Source: Hyphomicrobiaceae bacterium (GTDB lineage: Bacteria > Pseudomonadota > Alphaproteobacteria > Rhizobiales > Hyphomicrobiaceae). From it: a stretch of DNA of 64,000 nucleotides. Made by a program: the position numbers and the translations under genes. The notes below the pieces were generated by a model. That model was not told where the DNA came from and made no database searches. It was given only the letters and a program-made list of their open reading frames with translations. Position 1 is the stretch's first letter. Every line of letters starts with the position of its first letter. Positions 25,567-35,518 of this stretch are shown in pieces. Location of the stretch: the NCBI GenBank assembly GCA_023384095.1, contig JAHDXT010000016.1:1-64000 (forward strand), written 5' to 3'.

Positions 25567-27930
25567 ATGTCCGCGCTCGATCGAAAGCTGCTGCGCGATC
25601 TGATGCGGCTCTGGCCGCAGGCGCTGGCCATCGCGCTCGTCGTCGCGTCGGGTGTCGCCACGCTGATCCTCGGCATCGGCACGCGCCGGTCGCTCGACGA
25701 GACGCGCACGGCCTATTACGAGCAGTACGAGTTCGCCGACGTCTTCGCCGAGCTGACGCGGGCGCCGAAGCCCGTGGCGCGCAGTCTCGAGGAGATCGCT
25801 GGCGTTCGTTCCGTAGAGCTGCGCATCCGGCGGTTCGCTCTCCTCGACCTCGAGCAGAGGGAGGAGCCCGCGACGGGTCTCGCGATATCGCTGCCGGAGC
25901 ATCGGCCCGCCGTTCTCAACCGGCTCTACTTGCGGCAGGGCCGGCTTCCCGATCCGAGCCGGGCCGGCGAGGTGACCGTCAACGAGCCGTTCGCGAAGGC
26001 CAACGGGCTCGGCATAGGCTCGCAGTTCTCGGCTGTCCTCGGCGGCACGAAGCGAACGCTGACGGTGGTCGGCGTCGCGCTCAGCCCCGAGTTCGTCTAC
26101 GCGCTGGGGCCCGGCGACCTGATGCCGGACAACCGGCGGTTCGGCGTGTTGTGGATGTCGGAGAAGTCGCTGGCCGGCATCTTCGACCTGGAGGGCGCGT
26201 TCAACGCCGTCGAGCTGAAGCTGCTGCCGGGAACCAACGAAGCGGAGGTGATCCGCCAGGTGGACGGCATCCTGGAGCGCTACGGCGGGGTCGGGGCCTA
26301 TGCTCGCGTCGACCAGGTCTCGCACGCTTTTCTCGACGGCGAGTTGAAGCAGCTCCAGGCCATGAGCCGCGTCATCCCCCCGATCTTCCTGTTCGTGTCG
26401 GCATTCCTGATGAACCTGACACTGTCGCGCCTGATCGCGCTGGAGCGGGAGCAGATCGGATTGCTGAAGGCGCTCGGATACAGCCGCCTCGCGGTGACGG
26501 GCCACTACATGCGCCTCGTGCTGCTGATCGCCGTCTTCGGAATCGGACTCGGCAGCCTGGCCGGGAACTGGCTCGGGCGCGGGCTGACGCGGCTCTATGG
26601 CGACTTCTTCTTCTTCCCGTTCCTCGTCTTCAGCCGCGACCTCGACGTCTACGCGCTGGCTGCGCTGGTATCATGCGCAGCCGCGTTCCTGGGCGGCGCC
26701 AAGGCCCTGTGGGAGGTGCTGGCGCTGGCCCCTGCTGTCGCCATGCAGCCCCCTGTGCCGCCCCGCTTCCGGCAGACGTGGATCGAGCGGCTCGGGCTGC
26801 TCAGGCCCTTCTCCCAGGTCACGACGATCGCGGTGCGCCACATGCTGCGCTGGCCGCTGAGAGCCCTGTTGACGGCGCTCGGCATCGCGCTCGCCACCGG
26901 CCTCGTGGTGGTGGCGTTCTTCACGCTCGACTCGGTCGAGATGATGATCGACATCACGTTCTTCCGCACCGAGCGCCAGCAGGCCACGCTCAACTTCGCC
27001 GAGGAGGCCCCGCTGCGGGTGCTGCACGACGTAGAGCACATGCCCGGCGTGCTGCGCGCCGAGCCCTATCGCATCGTCGCCGTCAAGCTGCGCAACGGCC
27101 ACCTCGAACGCCGGCTGTCGATCATCGGCAAACCGCCAGAACGGGAGCTGAGCCGCGTACTCGACGTCGAGCTGAAGCCGGTCGACCTGCCTGAGCACGG
27201 GCTGCTCGTCAACCAGCGGCTCGCCGACGTGCTCGAGCTGAGCCGCGGCGACGAGGTGGAGGTGGAGCTGCTCGGCAAGCGGCGCGGCATCAGGCGCGTC
27301 GTCGTGGACGACGTCATCGAGTCCTACTTCGGACTCGGCGCGTTCATGGACATCGACGCCCTGAGCCGGCTCGTCGGCGAGGGCCCGCGGGTGTCCGGCG
27401 TCCATATCGCCTACGATCGCCGGCAGCAGCCGGCACTCTACCGCGCGGTGAAGAACACCCCCGCGATCGCCGCCATCGAGCTGCAGCGGATCGCGCTGCA
27501 GCGCTTCCGCGAGACGATGGCGGAGAACATCAGCATCATGCGGGCGGTCTACATCACGCTCAGCGTCATCATCGCCTTCGGGGTCGTCTACAACAGCACG
27601 CGCATCCAGCTCTCCGAGCGGGCGCGGGAGCTGGCGAGCCTGCGTGTGCTGGGCTTCACGCGCGGCGAGGTGAGCCGTGTGCTGCTGACGGAGCTCGCGA
27701 TCCTGACGGCGCTGGCGCAGCCGCTCGGCTGGCTGCTGGGCTATGTCTTCGGCTGGGCGCTTATCCGAGCGTTCCAGAGCGATCTCTTCACGGTGCCGTT
27801 CGTCATCGAGCCGGCGACGTACGGCACATCGGCGCTCGTCGTGCTCGCGGCTGCGGCCGCCTCCGCACTGATCGTCAGGCAGCGGGTGGACCGCCTGGAC
27901 CTGATCGCGGTGCTAAAGACGAGGGATTAG
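25567..27930 (+). CDS. ABC transporter permease, two FtsX modules
   Basis: A 787-residue membrane protein with an N-terminal helix (about 18-40), a periplasmic domain, three helices (about 265-380), another helix (about 430-455), a second periplasmic domain and three C-terminal helices (about 655-780). This is a duplicated FtsX/MacB_PCD layout in a single chain. Each FtsX core has the LLKALGYSRLAVTGHY or LRVLGFTRGEVSRVLL type cytoplasmic segment. With the neighbouring ATPase and HlyD-like adaptor it probably forms a tripartite export pump. The substrate is unknown. Confidence 0.92.
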   Translation: MSALDRKLLRDLMRLWPQALAIALVVASGVATLILGIGTRRSLDETRTAYYEQYEFADVFAELTRAPKPVARSLEEIAGVRSVELRIRRFALLDLEQREEPATGLAISLPEHRPAVLNRLYLRQGRLPDPSRAGEVTVNEPFAKANGLGIGSQFSAVLGGTKRTLTVVGVALSPEFVYALGPGDLMPDNRRFGVLWMSEKSLAGIFDLEGAFNAVELKLLPGTNEAEVIRQVDGILERYGGVGAYARVDQVSHAFLDGELKQLQAMSRVIPPIFLFVSAFLMNLTLSRLIALEREQIGLLKALGYSRLAVTGHYMRLVLLIAVFGIGLGSLAGNWLGRGLTRLYGDFFFFPFLVFSRDLDVYALAALVSCAAAFLGGAKALWEVLALAPAVAMQPPVPPRFRQTWIERLGLLRPFSQVTTIAVRHMLRWPLRALLTALGIALATGLVVVAFFTLDSVEMMIDITFFRTERQQATLNFAEEAPLRVLHDVEHMPGVLRAEPYRIVAVKLRNGHLERRLSIIGKPPERELSRVLDVELKPVDLPEHGLLVNQRLADVLELSRGDEVEVELLGKRRGIRRVVVDDVIESYFGLGAFMDIDALSRLVGEGPRVSGVHIAYDRRQQPALYRAVKNTPAIAAIELQRIALQRFRETMAENISIMRAVYITLSVIIAFGVVYNSTRIQLSERARELASLRVLGFTRGEVSRVLLTELAILTALAQPLGWLLGYVFGWALIRAFQSDLFTVPFVIEPATYGTSALVVLAAAAASALIVRQRVDRLDLIAVLKTRD

Positions 27931-27958
27931 TATTGTGGTTCTTATGTTTGACACCCCG

Positions 27959-28113
27959 CCGTCATCCCGGACGACGAGCCACCCTTCGGTGGCGAGGAGG
28001 TCCGGGATCCAGCATAAGAAGTGCCGAAGGCGCGATATCACTGTGTCCTCCGGACGCGTCTTGCGCTGGATCCCGGATCGGCGGTCGCTTCGCTCCCTGG
28101 TCCGGGATGACGG
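27959..28113. repeat. Composite inverted repeat between permease and adaptor genes
   Basis: The ends are perfect 14-bp inverted arms: CCGTCATCCCGGAC at 27959-27972 and GTCCGGGATGACGG at 28100-28113. Inner arms also pair (GGTCCGGGATCCAGC with GCTGGATCCCGGATC). This CGTCATCCCGGA/TCCGGGATGACG design is a widespread rhizobial intergenic element. It separates the permease from the adaptor gene and could act as a transcriptional attenuator or mRNA-stability hairpin. Confidence 0.8.
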
Positions 28114-28153
28114 AAATCAAGTGTCGGGTATGGAGCACTAGGGGGAGATTGCC

Positions 28154-29401
28154 GTGCCGCGATCGACAACCGACCAGGCAAAGATCCTGCTGAAGCGCCT
28201 GGCGCTGGCGGCAGCAGCGCTGGCCGTCGCCGCTTCCTTCGCGTGGGCGCTGTGGCCTGGCCCCGTCTCCGTCGAGGTGGCCCAGATCGCGCGCGGGCCG
28301 CTGCGCGTCACCGTCGACGAGGAGGGCAAGACGCGGGTGCGCGACGTCTACACGGTGTCGGCGCCGGCCACGGGCCGCGTCCTGAGAGTCGTGCTCGAGC
28401 CAGGCGACCCGGTGGCGCGCAACGACACCACGGTCGCCATCATCGAGCCGACCGTGCCGCCGTTCCTCGACGTCCGGGACCGCCTGCAGGTCGAGGCGCA
28501 GATCAAGGCGGGGCAGGCGGCGGTCGACCTGGCGGCGGCCGAGGTTCGGCAGGCGGCGGCCGAGCTGCAGTTCGCGGGGCGCGAGCTCGAGCGGGCCAAA
28601 AGCCTGGAGGGCAAGGGCGTGGTTGCGGAGCGGGTCACCGAAAGGGCCCAGCTCGACGTCGATACGCGCAAGGCGGCGCTTTCCCGCTCCCAAGCCAACC
28701 TGGAGCTGCGCCAGCGCGAGCTCGAGCATGCCCGCGCCCGCCGGATCGGGCCGGAGGACCCGGCGGCGTGGGCGCAACCCGAGAGCTGCTGCGTGGAGGT
28801 GCGCGCGCCGGTCAGCGGGCGCGTGCTCAAGGTCTTGCAGCGCAGCGAGCAAGTGGTGATCGCGGGCGCGCCTCTGATCGAGATCGGTGACCCGAACGAT
28901 CTCGAGGTGGTCGTCGAGCTGCTCTCGACCGATGCCGTGCAGGTGAAACCCGGCGCGGCGGCGACCATCGAGGGCTGGGGCGGCCCGCCGCTCGCTGCGA
29001 CGGTGGCGCGCATCGAGCCCTCGGGCTTCACGAAGGTCTCGGCCCTCGGCATCGAGGAGCAGCGGGTGCGCACCATCCTGGCGTTCAAGGCTGGGCGGGA
29101 CGAGCGCCGCGGCCTCGGTCACGACTATCGGGTGGTGGCCCGCATCACCACCTACGAGGCGGCGGACGTTCTGCGCGTCCCGCAGGGCGCGCTGTTCCGG
29201 GTGGGCGCCGCGTGGGCTGTTTTCGCGGTCCGCGACGGCCGCGCGGCGGTCCAGCAGGTGGCGATCGGCGAGCGGAATCAGTCGTTCGCCGAGGTGCTCG
29301 AGGGTCTCGAGGCTGGAGACCGGGTGATCCTGCATCCGAGCGACAGGATCGCCGAAGGCGTCAGGGTGGAGGAACGGGAGCTGCACGCGAGAAGCTGGTG
29401 A
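28154..29401 (+). CDS. HlyD/RND-type periplasmic adaptor protein
   Basis: A 415-residue membrane-fusion protein from GTG 28154 with GGGGGAG upstream. One N-terminal anchor helix (about 14-34) is followed by a barrel-sandwich (lipoyl-like) half (VSAPATGRVLRVVLEPGDPV), an Ala/Glu/Gln-rich coiled coil (about 110-205), the second sandwich half (VRAPVSGRVLKVLQRSEQVV) and beta-barrel domains. It probably joins the ABC ATPase and permease upstream to an outer-membrane channel not encoded here. Confidence 0.93.
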   Translation: MPRSTTDQAKILLKRLALAAAALAVAASFAWALWPGPVSVEVAQIARGPLRVTVDEEGKTRVRDVYTVSAPATGRVLRVVLEPGDPVARNDTTVAIIEPTVPPFLDVRDRLQVEAQIKAGQAAVDLAAAEVRQAAAELQFAGRELERAKSLEGKGVVAERVTERAQLDVDTRKAALSRSQANLELRQRELEHARARRIGPEDPAAWAQPESCCVEVRAPVSGRVLKVLQRSEQVVIAGAPLIEIGDPNDLEVVVELLSTDAVQVKPGAAATIEGWGGPPLAATVARIEPSGFTKVSALGIEEQRVRTILAFKAGRDERRGLGHDYRVVARITTYEAADVLRVPQGALFRVGAAWAVFAVRDGRAAVQQVAIGERNQSFAEVLEGLEAGDRVILHPSDRIAEGVRVEERELHARSW

Positions 29402-29609
29402 CGGCTGGAACCGAACCGGCGAGGGCGGGATCATTGTGCGGGGGCCTGACGACCTCGCGCGTGCTGAACGTGCTCGGCGTAGACCTGCTCATATGGCCAG
29501 CCGCGGACGGGCGCCTTCTCGGCAAATAGTGCTTTTCCATTCGGGGCGTGTCGGTCAGCGCGGGAAATCGGGCGACGCTCAGGCTTCCAACGACTCGGAA
29601 CCCCGAGCT

Positions 29610-30335
29610 TCAGCTTGGAGGGAGTGGGGAAAGGGGCATGCCCAGCGACGAGAGGATGTGGGACTGGATCAGCTGCACCGCTTTTCCGGCGTCACCGGCG
29701 AGTATGGCGTCGAGAATGGGCTCGTGCTCGTCAGCCGCGTCGTTGAGATCGTCATACTGCGAATTGTCGATCGTGAGCGCCATGCGGATTTGCGCATCGA
29801 GCATCGAGCTGACCTTGACGATGTACGGGTTCTCCGCCATCCCGCACAGAATGCGATGGAACTCCAGCTCCATTTCGACGAGACCTTCGAGATCCTTCTT
29901 TCGCGCCCTTCGCTTCATCCCGGCGATGCAAGCGCTGAGCGGCTTCAGGTCCAGCTCGTGCCGCCTTCGCACCACCTCACCGATCGCGAGGCTCTCGATA
30001 GCGGCGCGGAGGTCATACAGAAAACGGATCTTTTCCGGCGTCATCTGGACGACGGAAGGTCCGAAATGGGTCCTGGTTTCCAGCAGGCCGTCCTGCAGCA
30101 ATCGGTTGACGGCCTCTCGCACCGGAGCCCTGCTGATCTGCAGGCTCTTGGCGATCTGAGCCTCGATGACCCGGGCGCCCTGGCGCAGCTCTCCCTTCAG
30201 GATCGCCGCTCGCAAGTGCCTGTAGACCTGCTCGGCGATCGAGTGGCGATCGATCTGGATTCTCGGCAACAGGCCCACTGGACGTGCTCTCTGCTTCCCG
30301 ATCCTGTCGGACCGGCCACCGAACAATGTCGACAT
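29610..30335 (-). CDS. GntR-family regulator with FCD domain
   Basis: A 241-residue repressor-like protein. The winged helix (about 30-95) includes SIAEQVYRHLRAAILKGELR and IAKSLQISRAPVREAVNRL. The C-terminal helical FCD ligand domain (about 105-230) has the metal/ligand His and Asp positions in ELEFHRIL and DEHEPILDAI. The open frame extends to 30575 through repeat DNA; ATG 30335 is chosen. Its start codon lies inside a palindrome around TGTCGACA, and the same core occurs before the adjacent importer genes, so autoregulation and control of that importer are likely. Confidence 0.92.
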   Translation of the reverse strand: MSTLFGGRSDRIGKQRARPVGLLPRIQIDRHSIAEQVYRHLRAAILKGELRQGARVIEAQIAKSLQISRAPVREAVNRLLQDGLLETRTHFGPSVVQMTPEKIRFLYDLRAAIESLAIGEVVRRRHELDLKPLSACIAGMKRRARKKDLEGLVEMELEFHRILCGMAENPYIVKVSSMLDAQIRMALTIDNSQYDDLNDAADEHEPILDAILAGDAGKAVQLIQSHILSSLGMPLSPLPPS

Positions 30336-30337
30336 TG
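30324..30337. promoter_or_regulatory. Predicted GntR operator overlapping the gntR start
   Basis: CAATGTCGACATTG is a perfect 14-bp palindrome that includes the gntR start codon (CAT at 30333-30335 on this strand). FCD-type GntR regulators bind short palindromes of the form xGT-N-ACx. The shared core TGTCGACA recurs at 30364-30371 and 35352-35359. Confidence 0.6.
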
Positions 30338-30361
30338 GAATTGAGCGTGCTCGACCCGTCA

Positions 30362-30373
30362 ACTGTCGACAAT
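30362..30373. promoter_or_regulatory. Second TGTCGACA site upstream of gntR
   Basis: ACTGTCGACAAT has the same TGTCGACA core, 37 bp from the first site. Two spaced operators at one promoter would suit a dimeric or tetrameric repressor. Confidence 0.5.
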
Positions 30374-30464
30374 CCCTACCTTGGCTCAACTGTGCGCAGA
30401 GGCCGACATGCGCGCGGGCTGAGGCCCCCCGCATGTGGTGCCGGGTAGAGCCCATCAGAGACCC

Positions 30465-30601
30465 CATCAGCCTTCCTCTCGACGGGGAGGGCGGCGTATC
30501 GGGCCGCGAGGCGTCATGTGCGGGTGGGGTGGAGCCGCAGATGAGACGACGGCCTTCGGGGCGCCCCCACCCCAACCCCTGCCGCCGGGCGGGAGGGGAT
30601 G
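30465..30601. repeat. Long GC-rich dispersed repeat, copy B
   Basis: It matches the copy at 4071-4203 block by block: CCCATCAGCC, CTCGACGGGGAGGGCGGCG, GGGTGGGGTGGAGCC, CAGATGAGACG, then CCCCCACCCCAACCCCT. It lies between livF and gntR, downstream of the importer operon, where its GC-rich stems could aid transcription termination. Confidence 0.7.
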
Positions 30602-30620
30602 CTTACGACCTCAAGCGGAT

Positions 30621-31317
<697 letters not shown>

Positions 31318-31325
<8 letters not shown>

Positions 31326-32046
31326 GCTTCGGCTCTCCCAGGTACGCGGCGATGACCTTCGGGTCGTTCGTCACCTCCGCCGGTGCGCCCGATGCGATCA
31401 GCCTTCCGAGGTCGAGCACGACCGCGCGGTCGACGAGCGGCATGACGATCTCCATCACATGCTCGACCATGATGATCGTTATTCCCAAGGACCTTATCCG
31501 TTTCACCAGCTCGATGCCTCGTTGCGCCTCCGTCGGAGTGAGGCCCGCCATGACCTCGTCGAGCAGGAGCAGCTTCGGCTTGGTTGCCAGGGCCCGCGCA
31601 AGCTCGAGGCGGCGCTTCTCGGGGGATGTGAGATCACCAGCCCTCGTCCCAGCCCGCGACCCGAGCTCGACGAACTCGAGGACGTCGCAGGCTGCCCTGC
31701 GCGCTTCGCGCGAGGAGCGCTCGCGAAGCAGCGAGCCCACGATGACGTTTTCCGCCACATCCATCGAATCGAAGCTGCGGACGACCTGAAACGTCCGGGC
31801 GATGCCGATCTTGCAGCGTTCCGCGGGTGCGAGGGCAGTAATGTCGGACCCTTCAAAAAGGACACGCCCGCTGGTCGGCTGCAACGCTCCCGCGATGATG
31901 TTGAAGAAAGTCGACTTGCCGGCGCCGTTCGGTCCTATGAGGCCGACGATCTCGCCCGGAGAAACGTCGAGAGAGATGTCGTCATTGGCCCGCAGCGCCG
32001 TGAAATCGTGCGTGATGCTGCGCGTCCGCAGGAGCGCTTCCGTCAT
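31318..32046 (-). CDS. Branched-chain-type ABC transporter ATPase, LivG-like
   Basis: A 242-residue ATPase. Walker A is GPNGAGKST, Walker B LLLLDEVMAGL, and the switch His is in MVEHVMEIV. The LivG-type Q-loop is in IARTFQVVRSFDSM. The ABC signature is degenerate, LTSPEKRRLELARAL rather than LSGGQ or the usual LivG LPYGQ form. This fits an asymmetric LivF/LivG pair with one canonical site. Its ATG overlaps the livM-like stop (ATGA). Confidence 0.94.
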
Positions 32047-33074
32047 GCTTGCGCACCTCGGGCCGGCTTCGAGGAACGGAACAGACTGACGAGCCCTTCG
32101 GGTCGCAGCAGAGAAATGACGACGATGAGAGCGCCGTAGACGATGAGGTGCGTGCCACTGCCAGAGCCGCCGATATAGCTTCGGGTCAATTCACCCAATG
32201 GAATGAGGAGGACGGCGCCGACCGCGGGACCCCAGAGCGTGCCGATTCCGCCCAGCACCGCCGGCAGCGTGATCAGCAGAGAGATCTGGAAACCGAAGAC
32301 GCTTTGTGGATCGATATACGACACGAACAGCGCATAGAACCCGCCTGCGACAGCCGTGAAGAAGGCCGAGATCGCCGAAGCCGCCATTTTCGAATCGAAG
32401 ATGCTGACGCCGAGGCTCGCCGCTGCCTCCGCATCGTCCTTGACGGCGCGCCACCAGTATCCCCAGCGTGCGCCCTCGATCCACCATGCGATGAGCCAGG
32501 TGAGCAGCGACAGCGCCAGAACGAAGTAGAAATACGGAAGCTTGTTCCGGCCGAACTGGAGCGTCGCCCAGCTGTCCGGTCCGAACGGGAGCTGCAGCCC
32601 CAGCGCAGCACCGGCCCATTCCCAATTCAGCACCAGCAGCAGAGCCGCCTCGGCGATGACGATTGTCGCGATCGTGTAGTAGTGCCCGGCAAGGCGAAAA
32701 CAGAAGTAGCCGAGAGCCAGCGCAATCCAGGAGGCAAATACTCCCCCGACGACCATGCCGATCCAGGGGCTTATCCCCCCCTTCAGATAGACGATCACGG
32801 TCGCATAGGCGCCGATCCCGAAATAGATCGCATGGCCGAGAGAAATCTGCCCGCAATACCCGCCAAGGACATTCCAGCTTTGGGAGAGCGCCAGATACAT
32901 GAGAGTGAGTATCATGACGTTCATGGCGTAGACGTCGGATACTCCGAGCGGCACGCAGGCTGCGAGCGCGGTCGCTGCCAGGGCGACGAGGAGCTGCCGC
33001 CGCCGGCTGCTCGACGAGGCGGCCAGATTCCTGTCTGCGAGCGATGTCGATGGGTTTGGCGGCACGTCGCGCAT
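32043..33074 (-). CDS. Branched-chain-type ABC transporter permease, LivM-like
   Basis: A 343-residue permease with eight to ten membrane helices starting near residue 25. SQSWNVLGGYCGQISLGHAI near residue 65 is the conserved LivM loop, and GGIGTLWGPAVGAVLLIPL near 280 is the other family signature. ATG 33074 overlaps the livH-like stop (TGATG); a GTG one codon earlier is possible. Confidence 0.94.
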   Translation of the reverse strand: MRDVPPNPSTSLADRNLAASSSSRRRQLLVALAATALAACVPLGVSDVYAMNVMILTLMYLALSQSWNVLGGYCGQISLGHAIYFGIGAYATVIVYLKGGISPWIGMVVGGVFASWIALALGYFCFRLAGHYYTIATIVIAEAALLLVLNWEWAGAALGLQLPFGPDSWATLQFGRNKLPYFYFVLALSLLTWLIAWWIEGARWGYWWRAVKDDAEAAASLGVSIFDSKMAASAISAFFTAVAGGFYALFVSYIDPQSVFGFQISLLITLPAVLGGIGTLWGPAVGAVLLIPLGELTRSYIGGSGSGTHLIVYGALIVVISLLRPEGLVSLFRSSKPARGAQA

Positions 33075-33952
33075 CACATCGATCCGAAGAGCCCGCGCGG
33101 ACGGAGCACGACCACCGCGAGGTAGACCGCATAAACTCCGAGCGATTTGAGTGCGGGCGACAGCAGCACGGCAGAGAAGGCCTCGACGACCCCCACGATG
33201 ACGCCGGCCGCCAGCGCGCCGTAGATGCTCCCGAAGCCGCCGAGGGCCACGGTGACGAACGCAATGAGAATGAAGGACGTGCCGACGCTCGGGTAGACAT
33301 AGAAGAAGATCGCTATGATCGACCCGGCCAGACCGACCAGCGCAGCGCCGCCTCCCCAGCCGAGCGTGAAGATGAGGTCCTTGTTTATCCCGACGAGCGC
33401 CACCGCCCCTGCATCCTCGCGCGTCGCTTCCAGCGCCTTGCCGAAATCGGTCCGGGTGATCATCAGCCAGATGATGGAGAACGTTGCAATGGAGGCGATG
33501 CCGCCGACCAGCTGCGGCAGCGGCAGGTAGATTCCGAGCAGCGATACGGACTTACCTCCGATCCAGCTATCGCCGATGCTGCGGTAGTCGGGCGACAGCA
33601 GCGATTGCGCAAGTCCCATCAGCACCAGCCCGAGCCCGAACGTGGTGAACACCTGCACCATTCCGCGATTGGTTTTCGCGCGCAATGCATGGCGCACGAC
33701 GCCGAGATAGACGGCCGCGCCGAATGCGAACAGGCAAACGGTGACGATGGGCCAGAGCAGCAGGGGGTCCAGTCCGGTCAGGACGACGAGCCCGAACATC
33801 AGATACATCGCGACCATCAGGAACTCGCCATGAGCGAAGTTCACGACATCCATCAGGCCGAAAATGAGCGACAACCCCGACGCCATCAGCGCATAGATCA
33901 TGCCCATCAGCAGACCGCTCAGCAGGACCTGCAGCAGCAACTCGAGACTCAT
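33074..33952 (-). CDS. Branched-chain-type ABC transporter permease, LivH-like
   Basis: A 292-residue permease with about eight membrane helices. MIYALMASGLSLIFGLMDVV, then NFAHGEFLMV, is the LivH signature, and VALGGFGSIYGALAAGVIVG lies near the C-terminus. It follows the binding-protein gene by 107 bp and overlaps livM, so the two permeases are coupled. Confidence 0.95.
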   Translation of the reverse strand: MSLELLLQVLLSGLLMGMIYALMASGLSLIFGLMDVVNFAHGEFLMVAMYLMFGLVVLTGLDPLLLWPIVTVCLFAFGAAVYLGVVRHALRAKTNRGMVQVFTTFGLGLVLMGLAQSLLSPDYRSIGDSWIGGKSVSLLGIYLPLPQLVGGIASIATFSIIWLMITRTDFGKALEATREDAGAVALVGINKDLIFTLGWGGGAALVGLAGSIIAIFFYVYPSVGTSFILIAFVTVALGGFGSIYGALAAGVIVGVVEAFSAVLLSPALKSLGVYAVYLAVVVLRPRGLFGSM

Positions 33953-34059
33953 CGCTTCCTCGATCGAGCAAAGAGGCGCGTCCTTCGGCCGGCGCCGCCG
34001 AAGGATCGCTCAGGTTTGCGGGTTGCCCACGGGAAGCCTTATCGCACCGGGCTGCAAGC

Positions 34060-35316
34060 TCAGGTGAGAGGCCACTTCAGCGGCCGCGTCGCCAGAGCCT
34101 CCGGCCAGACGGTCCGATACTCGCCGTCGCCATACTGCATCATGACCGGCTTTATCGAGCTGTTCTGACCATCGGCGCCGAACTTGACGCGGTCCCAAGG
34201 CATGATCGTCGAGGCGCCTGGCATATCCGTCGCGCGCAGCGCCGCCTCGATGTCCGGGCCCTTGATGCTCTTTGCACGATTGATCGCATCGGCGAGGATG
34301 ATCAATGCCATGAACTCTCGCGCGGTATTGTCGTTCAGGTCCTTCCCCGAACGCTTCTTGAACAGATCGTTGACGGCCTTCAGCGACGGCCGCTTGGTGG
34401 CCAGATCCAGCACGAAGCTGGCGCGGCTGATGATCCCGTTCGCGTGCTCGCCGACCGCGCTGAGGAACGCCGGCTCGATGAACCCGCCATTCTGGGAGAT
34501 GATCCCCTTGGGCTTGAAGCCGAGCTCGCGCATCGTGCGGACAAAGAGAATGGCGTCCGTCGTGTACGAGGTGGCCAGGATGATGTCCGGGTTCTTCGAC
34601 TTCAGAAGCTGCACCTCGCTGCTGAGGGATGGAGAGTTGGCGCGATACTTGATATCGGCGACGACTTCCACCTTCTGCTCTTCGGCGAGCCGCTTCTGCA
34701 CCTTGCTGGTGTCGTTCCCGAACAGGGTGTCCTCGTAGAAGAGAGCCACCGTCGCACCGGTGCCGGGAAACTTCTGCTGCACGTGCTTGATGAAATCGAA
34801 CATCGCGATCGAATACATCTCGTCGTGCGGGCCGGGCCGGAAGAAGTACTTCAAGCCCTTGACGTGCAACGACGGCGACGAGGACTCGGCCGCCACGAAC
34901 GGCAGCTGATAGCGCTCCGCGACTTGTGAAACGACCGCCGCGACAGAGCTGTAATAGGTGCCGAGCAACGCCGCCACGCTGTCCTGCGTGACGAGCCGCT
35001 CGGCTTCGGAACGCCCCTTCTGCGGGTCGGCCTGGTGGTCGGCGTAGACCAACCGGACCTTCGCTCCGCCGAGATTGGACAGGCCCTTGCCCTTGGCCAG
35101 CGGGAGATCGATGTCGTGCGCCTCGTTGATGATGTCGGCCGCGGTATCCAATGCGAACCGCGCATCGACGCCGACCTGCGCGCCGGAGCCCGTGAACGGG
35201 TAGATGACGCCGATCTTCACGTCCTCGACGGACGATTGCCCGAATGCTGGGGAGCCGGCGGCGGAGATCAATGCAGCAGAAGCGCTTGAGACCAACAAAT
35301 CCCGCCGATTCAACAT
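34060..35316 (-). CDS. Branched-chain-type ABC substrate-binding protein, LivK-like
   Basis: A 418-residue periplasmic type-1 binding protein. It starts MLNRRDLLVSSASAALISAA; the RRDLL motif suggests a Tat or lipoprotein-free Sec signal cleaved near GQS. The mature part opens with VKIGVIYPFTGSGAQVGVDA and contains LIYAD-like strands and AAESSSPSLHV, which probably binds the ligand alpha-carboxylate. The open frame extends to 35367, but ATG 35316 has GGGGAG upstream. A TGTCGACA palindrome lies about 34 bp before the start. The substrate is not deducible. Confidence 0.93.
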   Translation of the reverse strand: MLNRRDLLVSSASAALISAAGSPAFGQSSVEDVKIGVIYPFTGSGAQVGVDARFALDTAADIINEAHDIDLPLAKGKGLSNLGGAKVRLVYADHQADPQKGRSEAERLVTQDSVAALLGTYYSSVAAVVSQVAERYQLPFVAAESSSPSLHVKGLKYFFRPGPHDEMYSIAMFDFIKHVQQKFPGTGATVALFYEDTLFGNDTSKVQKRLAEEQKVEVVADIKYRANSPSLSSEVQLLKSKNPDIILATSYTTDAILFVRTMRELGFKPKGIISQNGGFIEPAFLSAVGEHANGIISRASFVLDLATKRPSLKAVNDLFKKRSGKDLNDNTAREFMALIILADAINRAKSIKGPDIEAALRATDMPGASTIMPWDRVKFGADGQNSSIKPVMMQYGDGEYRTVWPEALATRPLKWPLT

Positions 35317-35349
35317 ATCCTGAGCTCCCCTTGTCGCTTGGCCGGCCGA

Positions 35350-35361
35350 ACTGTCGACAGT
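35350..35361. promoter_or_regulatory. Predicted GntR operator upstream of the importer operon
   Basis: ACTGTCGACAGT is a perfect 12-bp palindrome with the same TGTCGACA core as the two sites before gntR. Its position about 34 bp from the livK-like start is right for repression of that operon. Confidence 0.6.
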
Positions 35362-35518
35362 GGACAAGGGCTTGTCAAGCGCAAATCGGTCCGGCCGGCA
35401 AGGACGGCCGATGCCGGCGACGCGCGCGGTTCCCGTGCCCTCACAAGGATCTGCCGACTACTGAAACAACGCTATCTGATGGATGCAGTCCCCCTGAGCC
35501 CCGCCCGCGGCGCCCCGG

